A stretch of 64,000 nt of DNA from Streptomyces sp. A0642 (lineage in GTDB: Bacteria; Actinomycetota; Actinomycetes; Streptomycetales; Streptomycetaceae). The position numbers and the translations under genes are program-made. The notes below the pieces were generated by a model, which was not told the DNA's origin, did not search any database, and saw only the letters and a program-made list of their open reading frames with translations. Where the stretch lies: the NCBI RefSeq assembly GCF_004795105.1, contig NZ_SSBL01000005.1, forward strand, positions 62,001 through 126,000. The letters run 5' to 3'. The number at the start of each line of letters is the position of its first letter. Positions within the stretch are counted from its first letter, which is position 1. This document shows positions 9,968 through 19,009 of the stretch, in pieces.

Positions 9968-10047
9968 GGCAGCACGCAGCAGCGGGCGCCCAGCGGGCGC
10001 GCGTCCGGGGGCACGCAGCAGCAGGTGCCCCGAGGGCGCGCGTCCGG
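9968..10047. repeat. two imperfect tandem 40-bp units
   Basis: Units at 9968-10008 and 10009-10047 share GCACGCAGCAG near the start and GGGCGCGCGTCCGG at the end, and a partial third copy of the start lies at about 9929. They fill the gap between the channel and decarboxylase genes. No function is visible. Confidence 0.6.
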
Positions 10048-10145
10048 CGCGCCGAACCCGCCGACTGTCCGTATTGTCGTTTTCCGTCCCGAACTATCGG
10101 ACTCATCCGGTCCCACCGGTGAGAGCTGCGAAGGGCAGGCCCGCG

Positions 10146-11570
10146 ATGCCGCTCCACAAGGGCGCCACCCACACCACCGAACCCTCTGAGGAACGGCGCC
10201 GGCTCGCGCTCAACCCGTTCTTCGGGGAGGCCGACCCGACCGCCGGCATGGAGTCCGCACCGCCGCGCCACAAGCTGCCGGAAGGGCCGCTGCCGCCCGC
10301 CACCGCCTACGGCCTCGTCCACGACGAGCTGATGCTCGACGGCAACTCGCGGCTCAACCTCGCCACCTTCGTCACCACCTGGATGGAGCCCCAGGCCGGT
10401 GTGCTGATGGCCGAGTGCCGCGACAAGAACATGATCGACAAGGACGAGTACCCGCGTACCGCCGAACTGGAACGGCGCTGCGTGGCGATGCTCGCCGACC
10501 TCTGGCACGCCCCCGACCCCTCGGCGGCCGTCGGCTGTTCGACGACCGGGTCGAGCGAGGCCTGCATGCTGGCCGCCATGGCGCTCAAACGCCGCTGGGC
10601 CGCCAAGAACGCCGACCGCTACCCCTCGACCGCCCGGCCCAACCTGGTCATGGGCGTCAACGTGCAGGTCTGCTGGGACAAGTTCTGTACGTTCTGGGAG
10701 GTCGAACCGCGCCTCGTCCCGATGGAGGGTGACCGCTTCCACCTCGACCCGCAGGCCGCCGCCGACCTCTGCGACGAGAACACCATCGGGGTCGTCGGCA
10801 TCCTCGGCTCGACCTTCGACGGCAGCTACGAACCCATCGCCGAGCTCTGCGCGGCCCTCGACGCCCTCCAGGAGCGCACCGGCCTCGACATCCCCGTCCA
10901 CGTCGACGGGGCATCGGGTGCGATGGTCGCGCCGTTCCTGGACGAGGACCTGGTCTGGGACTTCCGCCTCCCCCGGGTCTCCTCGATCAACACCTCCGGC
11001 CACAAGTACGGCCTGGTCTACCCGGGCGTCGGCTGGGCCCTGTGGCGCTCGCCCGCCGAACTGCCCGAGGAGCTCGTCTTCCGGGTCAACTACCTGGGCG
11101 GCGACATGCCCACCTTCGCGCTGAACTTCTCCCGGCCGGGCGCCCAGGTCGTCGCCCAGTACTACACCTTCCTGCGGCTGGGCCGGGAGGGTTACCGGGC
11201 CGTGCAGCAGGCGTCCCGCGACGTGGCGACGGGACTGGCCCGGAAGATCGAGGAGCTCGGCGACTTCCGGCTGCTCACCCGGGGGGACGAGCTGCCCGTC
11301 TTCGCGGTGACGACCAAGCCGGAGGTCACCTCGTACGACGTCTTCGACGTGTCACGCCGGCTGCGCGAGCGCGGCTGGCTGGTGCCCGCGTACACCTTCC
11401 CGGCCAACCGGGAGGACCTCTCCGTGCTCCGGATCGTGTGCCGCAACGGCTTCTCCTCCGACCTGGCGGAGCTGCTGCTCCAGGACCTGCGGCTGCTCCT
11501 TCCGGAGCTGCGCAGCCAGGACCATCCGCTGAGCCGGGACCACGGGCCCGCGACGTCGTTCCACCACTGA
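10146..11570 (+). CDS. gadB: glutamate decarboxylase
   Basis: A PLP enzyme of group II that converts glutamate to GABA and CO2 in the cytoplasm, linked to acid tolerance and GABA metabolism. The cofactor lysine is K287 in NTSGHKYGL, preceded by HVDGASG (252-258) and the phosphate-site run CSTTGSSEA (131-139). At 474 aa it has the usual full length, including the C-terminal domain. The ATG at 10146 follows GGGCAGG. No partner antiporter (GadC) is visible nearby; the upstream ClC-type channel on the same strand could balance charge, which is only a guess. Confidence 0.93.
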   Translation: MPLHKGATHTTEPSEERRRLALNPFFGEADPTAGMESAPPRHKLPEGPLPPATAYGLVHDELMLDGNSRLNLATFVTTWMEPQAGVLMAECRDKNMIDKDEYPRTAELERRCVAMLADLWHAPDPSAAVGCSTTGSSEACMLAAMALKRRWAAKNADRYPSTARPNLVMGVNVQVCWDKFCTFWEVEPRLVPMEGDRFHLDPQAAADLCDENTIGVVGILGSTFDGSYEPIAELCAALDALQERTGLDIPVHVDGASGAMVAPFLDEDLVWDFRLPRVSSINTSGHKYGLVYPGVGWALWRSPAELPEELVFRVNYLGGDMPTFALNFSRPGAQVVAQYYTFLRLGREGYRAVQQASRDVATGLARKIEELGDFRLLTRGDELPVFAVTTKPEVTSYDVFDVSRRLRERGWLVPAYTFPANREDLSVLRIVCRNGFSSDLAELLLQDLRLLLPELRSQDHPLSRDHGPATSFHH

Positions 11571-11590
11571 GGGCGGCCGCCCGGGGGCGG

Positions 11591-12226
11591 TCAGCGTTCG
11601 TCGTCGGCGGAGCCGGCCCCGTACGGGTTCTCCTCGCCCTCGGCCAGCACGCCGACGAACGGATCGCCCTCGCCCGCGAAGGTGTACGCCCCCGCCTCGA
11701 TGCGCTCGATCAGCCCCTGCGTCCACTGCGCGCCCGAGTCGGCCGAGTGCACCCACATGTTCATGATCTCGCCGATGTGCCCGATCGACTCGGGCCCCGC
11801 CTCGGGCGTGTAGTACTCGGTGACCGAGGTCCGCCACCGCGCGAGACCGGCCACCCGCTCCTTGAGCAGGGCCACCGCCTCGGCGCGCTCCAGGTCCACG
11901 ATCCCGCCCAGCCCGGCGGACAGCACGTCCAGCTTCTGGTCGTACGAGGTCAGCGCCGCGCGCAGCAGGGCGAAGTACTCCTCGTTGCCCCGTTCGGTGA
12001 TCTCGTACTCGGTGCGGGGCGGGCCGCCCACCGTGCTCGGGGCGACCTCATGGGCGAGCAGGACGCCCTGCTTCGCCATCTGCTTCAGTGCGTGGTAGAT
12101 CGACCCCGGCTTGGCGTGTGACCACTCGTGCGCGCCCCAGTACTCCAGGTCGTTGCGGATCTGATAGCCGTGGGCCCGGCCGTGCTGCCGCACGGCGCAC
12201 AGGACCAGCAACCGGATCGCCGACAT
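11591..12226 (-). CDS. PadR family transcriptional regulator
   Basis: A 211-aa repressor-type regulator with an N-terminal PadR winged helix (LLVLCAVRQHGRAHGYQIR, then AKPGSIYHALKQMAKQG) and a C-terminal helical Vir-like dimerisation domain. PadR proteins sense phenolic compounds and other small ligands. The ATG at 12226 gives MSAIRLL; an upstream GTG at 12235 would add three residues. It follows the aldehyde dehydrogenase gene by 48 bp on the same strand, so it probably controls that operon, itself included. Confidence 0.88.
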   Translation of the reverse strand: MSAIRLLVLCAVRQHGRAHGYQIRNDLEYWGAHEWSHAKPGSIYHALKQMAKQGVLLAHEVAPSTVGGPPRTEYEITERGNEEYFALLRAALTSYDQKLDVLSAGLGGIVDLERAEAVALLKERVAGLARWRTSVTEYYTPEAGPESIGHIGEIMNMWVHSADSGAQWTQGLIERIEAGAYTFAGEGDPFVGVLAEGEENPYGAGSADDER

Positions 12227-12274
12227 CCCGCCCACCTCTCTCCCCGACTTCGACGAGAGTAGCGGGGCGGGGAT

Positions 12275-13732
12275 TCACAGGGGGAACGTGCTCCGGCCGT
12301 GCTGGATGGATATCCACTTCTGGGTGGTGAAGGCCTCCACCGCCGCCTCACCGTTCAGCCGGCCCGTCCCCGAGTTCTTCTCGCCGCCGAAGGCGACCAG
12401 GGGGTCGTCCTGGACGGTGGCGTCGTTGACGTGGAACATGCCGCTGTTGATCCGCCGGGCGAAGCGCACCCCGCGTTCGGCGTCGGCGGTGTGCACGGCG
12501 CCGCTGAGTCCGTAGGGGCTGTCGTCAGCGATCCGTACGGCCTCCGCCTCGCCGTCGAACTCGATCAGCAGCGCCACCGGGCCGAAGATCTCCTGGGAGA
12601 GCAGCGGGGAGCCCGCCGGGAGCCCGGTGAGCACGGTGGGCTCGACGAGGTTGCCGCGGGTGCGGCCGCGGACCGGTGCCGAGGCCCCCTCCGCGAGCGC
12701 CTGGTCGACCAGGGCCGTCAGCGCGTCGGCGTGGAAGGTGCTGATGACCGGGCCGATCTGCGTCTCCGGGTCGCGGGGGTCGCCGGTACGGAGCGCTGCC
12801 ACCCGGGCGACGAACTTCTCGGTGAACTCGGCGGCGACGGCGCGGTCCACCAGGATCCGGTTGGCGGCCATGCAGACCTGGCCCTGGTAGACGAAGCGGC
12901 TGAAGACCGCGGAGTCGACGGCGTAGTCGATGTCCGCGTCGTCGAGCACCACCAGGGCGCTGTTACCGCTGAGTTCGAGCACGGTGCGCTTGAACAGCGC
13001 GCCCGCCGTCGCGGCGACGTGGCGGCCCACCCGGTCGGACCCGGCGAAGGAGATCGCCTTGGGGACGGGGTGCTCGATGAACGCGTCGCCTATCTCGGCT
13101 ATGTCGGTGACGACGACGTTGAGCAGCCCGGCCGGCAGCCCGGCCTCCTCGAAGATCCGGGCGATCATCCCGCCCCCGGTCACCGGAGCGTTCTGATTGG
13201 GCTTGATGACGACCGCATTGCCGAGCGCCAGGGCCGGCGCGACGGACTTCATCGCCACCAGGAAGGGGAAGTTGAAGGGGCTGATGACGCCGACGACGCC
13301 GACCGGAAGCCGGTAGAGGCGGTTCTCCTTGCCGTCCACCGCGGAGGGCAGGATCCGGCCCTCGGCATGCAGCGCCTGGTGGGCGGCCTCGCGCAGGAAG
13401 CCCTGCGCGGCGCTCAGTTCGTACAGCGCCTTCGCGCGGGTGCCGCCCAGTTCGTCGATGATCGCGTCGACGATGTCGTCGGCCAGTTTCTCGGTGCTCC
13501 GCAGGGCGCGGTCCAGGACGTCACGGCGCTCGTACGGACTCGTGAGGGCCCAGTCCCGCTGGGCGCGCTCGGCGGCGCGGTAGGCGCGGTCGACCTCGTC
13601 CGCGGTGGCGACGGTGATGGCGGCGAGCTTTTCCCCGTTGTAAGGGTTGAAATCGATGATGTCCCACGAGCCGGTGCCGGTGCGCCAATCACCGTCGATG
13701 TACTGGGCAGCCAGCTCATGGAAGAAGGACAT
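12275..13732 (-). CDS. aldehyde dehydrogenase (aromatic/vanillin type)
   Basis: A 485-aa NAD(P)-dependent aldehyde dehydrogenase that oxidises aldehydes to acids. Catalytic Glu253 lies in VLELSGNS and catalytic Cys287 in GQVCMAANR; the NAD-binding run is PFNFPF and VIKPNQNAP (about 152-184). The sequence style and the adjacent PadR regulator suggest benzaldehyde- or vanillin-like substrates, which is inferred. The ATG at 13732 follows AAGGGA; a longer frame from 13774 is less likely. It is the first gene of a two-gene unit with padR. Confidence 0.88.
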   Translation of the reverse strand: MSFFHELAAQYIDGDWRTGTGSWDIIDFNPYNGEKLAAITVATADEVDRAYRAAERAQRDWALTSPYERRDVLDRALRSTEKLADDIVDAIIDELGGTRAKALYELSAAQGFLREAAHQALHAEGRILPSAVDGKENRLYRLPVGVVGVISPFNFPFLVAMKSVAPALALGNAVVIKPNQNAPVTGGGMIARIFEEAGLPAGLLNVVVTDIAEIGDAFIEHPVPKAISFAGSDRVGRHVAATAGALFKRTVLELSGNSALVVLDDADIDYAVDSAVFSRFVYQGQVCMAANRILVDRAVAAEFTEKFVARVAALRTGDPRDPETQIGPVISTFHADALTALVDQALAEGASAPVRGRTRGNLVEPTVLTGLPAGSPLLSQEIFGPVALLIEFDGEAEAVRIADDSPYGLSGAVHTADAERGVRFARRINSGMFHVNDATVQDDPLVAFGGEKNSGTGRLNGEAAVEAFTTQKWISIQHGRSTFPL

Positions 13733-13786
13733 GCGATCCCTTACTGCAGGTGCAGACTCCTGTCGGTACGTCATCGTACTGAAATA

Positions 13787-14668
13787 TCAGGAGAGTTGGA
13801 GGAGACCACGGAGCAGATCACGGCTCTCCTCCGGGCCCGGGCTGTCCGCGTGGAGCCGGACCATCGCCTTTTCGTACTGGGCGACTTCTTCGGCCTTGTC
13901 CACATAGAGCGCACTTGTCAGCTGCTCCAGATAGACAATGTCCGACAGGTCGGATTCCGGGAATCGCAGCATCGTGAAAGAACCGCTCTCACCCGCGTGC
14001 CCGCCGAAACTGAACGGCATCACCTGGAGCGTGATGTTCGGCTGCTCCGACATGTCGATCAGGTGCCGCAATTGGGCGCGCATGACCTCACGGCCGCCGT
14101 ACGGGCGGCGCAGTGCCGCCTCGTCCAGTACTGCGTGAAAACGCGGGGCCTGTTCGGAGACGAGGGTCTTCTGCCGTGCCAGCCGCAGGGCCACCCGGCG
14201 GTCGATCTCGGCGGCGGGGGCGCCCCGCATGCCACGCGAGACGACCGCGTGCGCATAGTCCTCGGTCTGCAACAGCCCGTGCACGAACTGGACTTCGTAG
14301 ATCCGGATGAGCGAGGCAGCGCCTTCCAGGCCGATGTACGTCTGGAACCAGCCGGGCAGCACGTCCCCGTAACTGTGCCACCAGCCCGCCACGTTGGCCT
14401 CACGGGCCAGGCCGAGCAGGGAATCGCGTTCCGCCTCGTCCGTGACTCCGTAGAGCGTGAGCAGGTCTTCGACGTCCCTGGCCTTGAAGCTCACCCGTCC
14501 CAACTCCATGCGGCTGATCTTCGATTCGGAAGCCCGGATGGAGTAGCCGGCCGCCTCACGCGTGATGCCGCGTGAGTCGCGCAGCCGCCTGAGCTGCGAA
14601 CCCAGCAGGATGCGCCGCACCACGGATCCACTCGACTCGCCTGCCGCCACTGGTCCGGCCCTCCCCAT
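13787..14668 (-). CDS. XRE family regulator with DUF5753 (WhiJ-like)
   Basis: A 293-aa protein with an N-terminal helix-turn-helix (LRRLRDSRGITREAAGYSIR at about 26-45) and a long C-terminal DUF5753 domain (about 100-290). This is the form of WhiJ and its many Streptomyces paralogues, which act with small DUF397 proteins in developmental control. The ATG at 14668 follows AGGAAGCG. An anti-sigma-type ATPase and a DUF397 gene lie next to it, the classic trio. Its probable operator is the TGCA-phased array at 14838-14875, between this gene and the ATPase gene. Confidence 0.9.
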   Translation of the reverse strand: MGRAGPVAAGESSGSVVRRILLGSQLRRLRDSRGITREAAGYSIRASESKISRMELGRVSFKARDVEDLLTLYGVTDEAERDSLLGLAREANVAGWWHSYGDVLPGWFQTYIGLEGAASLIRIYEVQFVHGLLQTEDYAHAVVSRGMRGAPAAEIDRRVALRLARQKTLVSEQAPRFHAVLDEAALRRPYGGREVMRAQLRHLIDMSEQPNITLQVMPFSFGGHAGESGSFTMLRFPESDLSDIVYLEQLTSALYVDKAEEVAQYEKAMVRLHADSPGPEESRDLLRGLLQLS

Positions 14669-14837
14669 CGCTTCCTGGGCATCGGGGTCCCCCCGAACCC
14701 CAAGAGCCGGATTCTGCCATCAAAACGCTTCAGCCCGTACTCATTCGATTACGGAAATGGGAAGACTTTGGGACGGTACCGAAACTCCGTACAGGAAGAA
14801 ATGAGCAAGAACCGGCACGGGATCGGACAGGTCAGGC

Positions 14838-14875
14838 GCGTGCACGTGCATCTGCCCTTGCATCTGCCCTGCGCA
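14838..14875 (+). promoter_or_regulatory. TGCA-phased operator, copy A
   Basis: The site has TGCA at 14841, 14847 and 14859 and TGCG at 14870, that is, steps of 6, 12 and 11 bases. It contains an exact 12-bp tandem repeat TGCATCTGCCCT (14847-14858, 14859-14870). Its first 18 bases, GCGTGCACGTGCATCTGC, recur exactly in reverse at 15911-15928. The surrounding gap between the XRE and ATPase starts (14669-14979) holds no gene. Confidence 0.65.
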
Positions 14876-14979
14876 TTCGGAACCATGGGCCTCGCGCACC
14901 TGCGTGCTCGTTCGTGTTGTGCCGCTGTACCCGCGTACCCGCCGTACCGATACAGCCGCGATTCCTGGGAGTGCCTCGC

Positions 14980-15501
14980 ATGGGGACGAATGGATCGACG
15001 ATGCTCGAGCCGTTACGGCAGGGGCTTCCCCCCATCGATCCCTCCGCCGTCTCCGGATCAGCCACCTGCGCCCTCCCGGCCCGCTACGAAGCCGTCGGCG
15101 GCGCACGGCAATTCACCCGGGTGACCCTGAGCGGCTGGGGCCTGAGCGAGCGCTTCGACGACGTCGCGCTCGTCGTGTCCGAACTGGTCACCAACGCCCT
15201 GCGGCACGCCCTGCCCACCGGAGCCCCGCGCGAGCCCCAGGACCCCGCGGTCCGGCTTCACCTGATGCGCTGGACCTCGCGGCTGGTGTGCGCGGTGCGC
15301 GACCCCAGCCAGGCGAGTCCCGTCGCGTCCGAGGCGGAGGATTCGGCCGAGTCGGGCCGCGGACTCTTCCTGGTGGATTCCTTCAGCGACTCCTGGGGCT
15401 GGCACCCCTCGCCCGTCCTGACGCCGGAGAGCGCGTCCGGCGGACCGACCACGCGCGGCAAGGTCGTCTGGGCACTCTTCCGGCTTTCCGACCCGGTGTG
15501 A
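14980..15501 (+). CDS. ATP-binding protein, anti-sigma (RsbW-like) type
   Basis: A 173-aa GHKL-fold protein (HATPase_c_2). The N-box is ELVTNALRHAL (about residues 68-78), and the later ESGRGLFLVDSFSDSWGW matches the G-box region of the family. Such small soluble kinases usually bind or phosphorylate sigma-factor regulators. The ATG at 14980 follows GGGAG. It sits between the divergent XRE regulator and the convergent DUF397 gene, so it is likely part of the same developmental switch; its partner is not known. Confidence 0.87.
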   Translation: MGTNGSTMLEPLRQGLPPIDPSAVSGSATCALPARYEAVGGARQFTRVTLSGWGLSERFDDVALVVSELVTNALRHALPTGAPREPQDPAVRLHLMRWTSRLVCAVRDPSQASPVASEAEDSAESGRGLFLVDSFSDSWGWHPSPVLTPESASGGPTTRGKVVWALFRLSDPV

Positions 15502-15580
15502 CGCGGGGGCCGCAGGAGCGCCGCACCGCCGGCGGATGACGGCTCGGCGGGCGCCGTTCAGGCGTCCGCCGGGACGACGC

Positions 15581-15823
15581 TCAGGCCTCCGCTATCAGGT
15601 GGTCGAACTCGCCGTCCTTCACGCCGAGCAGGAGAGCCTCTATCTCCGCGGGCGTATAGACCAGGGCCGGCCCCTCGGGGTGACGCGAATTGCGCATCGC
15701 CACATCGCCGTCGGGCAGCTTGGCGAACTCCACGCAGGAGCCCTGGGAGTTGCTGTACCTGCTCTTCTGCCAGACGACTCCGCGAAGCTCTGTGGCTGCC
15801 ATGCCGTTGTACACGTGGTGCAC
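15581..15823 (-). CDS. DUF397 small protein (WhiJ-partner type)
   Basis: An 80-aa protein with the DUF397 core WQKSRYSNSQGSCVEFAKL and VAMRNSRHPEGPALVYT. Members pair genetically with XRE/DUF5753 regulators such as WhiJ and behave as their antagonists. The GTG at 15823 is chosen because GGGGAG lies six bases upstream; a TTG at 15844 and an ATG at 15802 are alternatives. Operator copy B lies 69 bp upstream of this start. Confidence 0.85.
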   Translation of the reverse strand: MHHVYNGMAATELRGVVWQKSRYSNSQGSCVEFAKLPDGDVAMRNSRHPEGPALVYTPAEIEALLLGVKDGEFDHLIAEA

Positions 15824-15891
15824 AGGACGCTCCCCGAGTTGCAAAGTGCAAGTGTCAACTGTCTCGGATCATAGCCGTGTTCAATTTCCGG

Positions 15892-15928
15892 TGCATGAGC
15901 GGATGCATGCGCAGATGCACGTGCACGC
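15892..15928 (-). promoter_or_regulatory. TGCA-phased operator, copy B (inverted)
   Basis: TGCA occurs at 15892, 15904, 15916 and 15922, giving steps of 12, 12 and 6, the mirror of copy A. GCAGATGCACGTGCACGC at 15911-15928 is the exact complement of the first 18 bases of copy A. It lies upstream of the DUF397 gene and also between it and the divergent lipoprotein gene, so one regulator could serve both. Confidence 0.65.
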
Positions 15929-16074
15929 GGGGTGTTCCCCCGGTTACAGCACTCCTCGGGAGAAAGACGAACGAGAAGCCTGTTCGGCTCCCGATTCCGG
16001 GAGTTGGCCGTTCCGCCCGGATGGCGACTCACTGGTAGCTTGGACGGTCATTCGTCTTCCAGGGGGAATTCAGC

Positions 16075-16566
16075 ATGTACAAACTCGTACGTACCGGCAC
16101 TGCGGTCGCCACCGGGCTCCTGGCCGCGCTCGCCCTCACCGGGTGCACCAGCGACAGCGGCAAGGACGACGCGGACAAGGGCTCCGGCACCACCGCCACC
16201 CCGGCGCCCGGCGGCAGCGCCGGCGACGGCACCGGCTCCGGAGCGAGCGACGACGCCGGCAACACGAAGGCGCTGGAAGGCGCCTGGGCCGGGCAGACCG
16301 ACGACAAGGCGGTGGTGCTGTCCGTCGCATCCGGGAAGGCCGTGGTCGTCGCGGACTCCCACGTCTGCACGGGCACGGTCAAGGACATGGGCAAGCCGAT
16401 GCTCGCGCTGAAGTGCGCCGACGGCAACACCGACCGGACCATGGGAGCCATCGAGTCCAACGACGGCAAGACCGTCGTCGTCTCCTGGGACGGCGGCGCC
16501 AAGGACACGCTCGCCAAGACGGACGCCGATTCCCTGGAGGGGCTGCCCGACCTGCCCACCCCGTGA
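16075..16566 (+). CDS. small secreted lipoprotein
   Basis: A 163-aa lipoprotein of unknown function. The signal peptide MYKLVRTGTAVATGLLAALA is followed by the lipobox LTGC, so Cys22 or 23 becomes the lipidated N-terminus outside the membrane. A Gly/Ser/Asp-rich linker (about 25-65) leads to a compact C-terminal domain with two Cys (HVCTG, LKCAD) that could form a disulphide. The ATG at 16075 has AGGGGG upstream. It is divergent from DUF397 and may be controlled by operator copy B. Confidence 0.85.
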   Translation: MYKLVRTGTAVATGLLAALALTGCTSDSGKDDADKGSGTTATPAPGGSAGDGTGSGASDDAGNTKALEGAWAGQTDDKAVVLSVASGKAVVVADSHVCTGTVKDMGKPMLALKCADGNTDRTMGAIESNDGKTVVVSWDGGAKDTLAKTDADSLEGLPDLPTP

Positions 16567-16569
16567 CGA

Positions 16570-16587
16570 GCGCGGGCGCGCCCGCGC
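16570..16587. terminator. palindrome between convergent genes
   Basis: An exact 18-bp palindrome, GCGCGGGCGCGCCCGCGC, lies in the 32-bp gap between the lipoprotein stop and the FUSC gene stop. It is a likely shared terminator. Confidence 0.5.
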
Positions 16588-16598
16588 CTGACGGGCCC

Positions 16599-18749
16599 TC
16601 AGCCGTCGTCGGGCGCGTGGGACCGGGAGCGCGAGCCGCCGTCCAGGCCCTGGGAGAACTCTTCCAGGGCTTCGAGCAGGAGGCCGGCCCCGTTGCGTAC
16701 GACGGGGTCCGAACCGGCCCCCTGGCTCCGCTCCTCCTCGTCCCACCGCTCCAGCGCTTCCCGCACGGCCGTCCAGTCCGGTACGCGCCGCTCCCGCACC
16801 GCCTTCGCCCCCTGCTCGGTGGCCCGGCGCAGCGCATCGGCGAGCGGGGCGGCCGCTGGTACGGGGGTGGCGCCGCCCTCCGGAAGATGCGCCTCCAGCA
16901 GCATCGCGACCCGGCCGAGCTGGGCGAGCGCGTGCTGGGTGTCCTCGGCGGCGGCGCGTGAGAGGCCGCGGTGGCGCACCGGTTCGTGCTGGGCGGTGGC
17001 CACCGCCTCCTGCCAGGCGACGCGGGCGTTCCGGGTGGCGAGCAGGGCCCGGCGCACGTCGTCGTGGCCGCGGCGGCCCGGGTCCGCGTACTGGTCGATG
17101 ACCGAGGCGGCGTAACGGCCGTCCGCCTTCAGCCAGTCGCCGAGCCGGCCGCGCAGCCGCGGGGTCTCCCAGGCCGGGTAGAGCGCGTACGAGATCATGG
17201 CCAGAACGCCGCCGAGCAGGGTCAGCAGGACCCGTTCGAGGACGGTCTGCGAGAGGTCGTCGCCGGCCATGCCGAGCAGGAAGACCACATAGGCGGCGAC
17301 GCAGGCCTGGGCGACGGCGTAGCCGGTGCGCATCAGCAGGTACATCAGCAGGGCGCAGAGCACGGCGAGCGCGGCGGAGAGCCCGGCCCGTGGATGGGCG
17401 GCCTGGACGATCGCGCTGGCGGTGAAGACCCCGACGACGGTGCCGCCGAAACGCGCCACGGACCGTTCGTACGTCCGGGAGAACTCCGGCCGCATCGCCA
17501 TGACGGCCGCCATCGGCACCCAGTAGCCGTGGCCGTACGGCAGGGCCAGGCCCAGCAGATAGCCGGCCGCGGCGACGACGGAGATCCGGATCGCGTGCCG
17601 CAGGATCGGGGAACCGCGGTGCAGCTCCCGGCGCATCGACCCGAGCACGACCGGCACCAGCCGCGGCAGGGTGGGCCGGGAGTGGTGCTCGGGTACGCGG
17701 TCGCCCCGCCCGGCCTCGATGGCGTCGGCGACCTCGGCCGCCCCGGCCCGCTCCTCCTTCGTGCCGTCGCCCTCGGCGGCCTCGATCACATCGGAGAGGA
17801 GGGCGGTCAGCCGGTCGGCGGCGCGGAGCGGGGGGCCGCTGAGCAACGCGCCGGTGTCGGGGGTCTTCAGCGCGGCGACGGCGGGCGCGGGAAGGCGCAC
17901 CGGGTCGCCGTGGCGGATCGCCCGGGCGGCCGCGTCGAGCAGGGAGGCGGCGGCGGCGAGGAGCTCGCGGACGCGGTCGCGTTCGGGGCCTTCGGACGGC
18001 ACGCCCATCGCCGGATCAGCCAGTGAGGCGAGGACCGGCCGGAGCCGCTCGGCGGCCCCGCGCGAACCGTGCAGTTCGGCGGGGCGGCGGCGGGCCTGGC
18101 GGGCGGTGACGGCGGCGGCCTTGCGGGCCTCCATCAGGGGAGCCGGGTCGAAGTGGGCGACCGGGTCGTGGCGCAGCCTGCGGGCGTAGTCGGCCTCGGC
18201 GGCCAGGGCGTCGGCCAGGGCGTCGCGCTGGGCGCCCCATCGGCGGATCGGGAAGACGACGATCAGCAGCGCCTGGACGACTCCGCCGACCGTGATCATC
18301 AGGGCGTGCAGGGCCGCCTCGGCGACGGAGGTGGGCAGGGTGACCGTCACCACCATGATCGCGACGTTGGACGCGGCGATGACGCCGGCCGTCGGACCGG
18401 CCGCCCAGGCCAGCCCGGCGAGGAAGGTCCAGACGATCAGCAGGGCCAGGAAGAGCACGAGGTGGGAGCCGGTGACGTAGCCGAGGAACGTCGACACACC
18501 GAGGCTGAAGCCGGAGACCAGGGCGAGTACCGGCCGGGGGCGCCAGCTGCGCTGGAAGGTGGCGATCGCCGCCTGGAAGGCGCCGAACGCGGAACTGGCG
18601 GCGACGAGGGGCCCGAAGAGGGTGAGCGTCACTCCGAGCACGAGGGCCAGACCCGCCGCGCCACGGAGGGCGATCAGCGGTTCGAGGCGCGCCCTCTCGA
18701 TCGTCAGCCCCGAGCGCGCGGTCTCCCTCAGCGCCCGGAGCCAGCTCAT
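16599..18749 (-). CDS. FUSC family membrane protein (aromatic acid exporter-like)
   Basis: A 716-aa membrane protein with two clusters of hydrophobic helices (about 25-165 and 385-525), each followed by a helical cytoplasmic region, the layout of the FUSC/YccS/AaeB group. The second cluster has YGHGYWVPMAAVMAMRPEFSR, close to the FUSC-like domain consensus. The substrate is unknown; related proteins export aromatic acids. The ATG at 18749 gives MSWLRALRETA. It is convergent with the small lipoprotein gene. Confidence 0.82.
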   Translation of the reverse strand: MSWLRALRETARSGLTIERARLEPLIALRGAAGLALVLGVTLTLFGPLVAASSAFGAFQAAIATFQRSWRPRPVLALVSGFSLGVSTFLGYVTGSHLVLFLALLIVWTFLAGLAWAAGPTAGVIAASNVAIMVVTVTLPTSVAEAALHALMITVGGVVQALLIVVFPIRRWGAQRDALADALAAEADYARRLRHDPVAHFDPAPLMEARKAAAVTARQARRRPAELHGSRGAAERLRPVLASLADPAMGVPSEGPERDRVRELLAAAASLLDAAARAIRHGDPVRLPAPAVAALKTPDTGALLSGPPLRAADRLTALLSDVIEAAEGDGTKEERAGAAEVADAIEAGRGDRVPEHHSRPTLPRLVPVVLGSMRRELHRGSPILRHAIRISVVAAAGYLLGLALPYGHGYWVPMAAVMAMRPEFSRTYERSVARFGGTVVGVFTASAIVQAAHPRAGLSAALAVLCALLMYLLMRTGYAVAQACVAAYVVFLLGMAGDDLSQTVLERVLLTLLGGVLAMISYALYPAWETPRLRGRLGDWLKADGRYAASVIDQYADPGRRGHDDVRRALLATRNARVAWQEAVATAQHEPVRHRGLSRAAAEDTQHALAQLGRVAMLLEAHLPEGGATPVPAAAPLADALRRATEQGAKAVRERRVPDWTAVREALERWDEEERSQGAGSDPVVRNGAGLLLEALEEFSQGLDGGSRSRSHAPDDG

Positions 18750-18911
18750 GCGCAGAGCCTAGCCGGAATCGGCTGTATGCCCGAGTTGTCGGGTTGGGCT
18801 TTCCGGCTTGCGGTGGGCTGCGGGGCGTCGGGGGTGGGGCGGGCCGGCGCGGGACGGGCTTGCGGGTGGAGGCTGCACGGCTTCCAGGGAGGGTGGGGCG
18901 GCGCGGGACCT

Positions 18912-18982
18912 CCGGCGGGCGGCCCGATGGTCCGGCCTGGGCGGACGGGCCTGCACGGGAACACCGGCGGGCGGCCCGATGG
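18912..18982. repeat. 19-bp direct repeat pair
   Basis: CCGGCGGGCGGCCCGATGG is found at 18912-18930 and again at 18964-18982, in the 260-bp gap between the DUF2786 stop and the FUSC start. I see no gene in this gap. Confidence 0.55.
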
Positions 18983-19009
18983 CCCGGCACCGGCGGACGG
19001 CCTTCGCCC

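Noticed and set aside
9968..10047. CRISPR or insertion-sequence ends
   Set aside because: Only two imperfect GC-rich tandem units and no transposase.
8769..10145. In-frame extension of the glutamate decarboxylase to 8769
   Set aside because: The added part is a basic low-complexity shadow of the ClC-type gene; the ATG at 10146 matches the family start.
12299..14575. 758-codon open frame opposite the aldehyde dehydrogenase and XRE genes
   Set aside because: No motif or ribosome site; the minus-strand genes show clear family residues.
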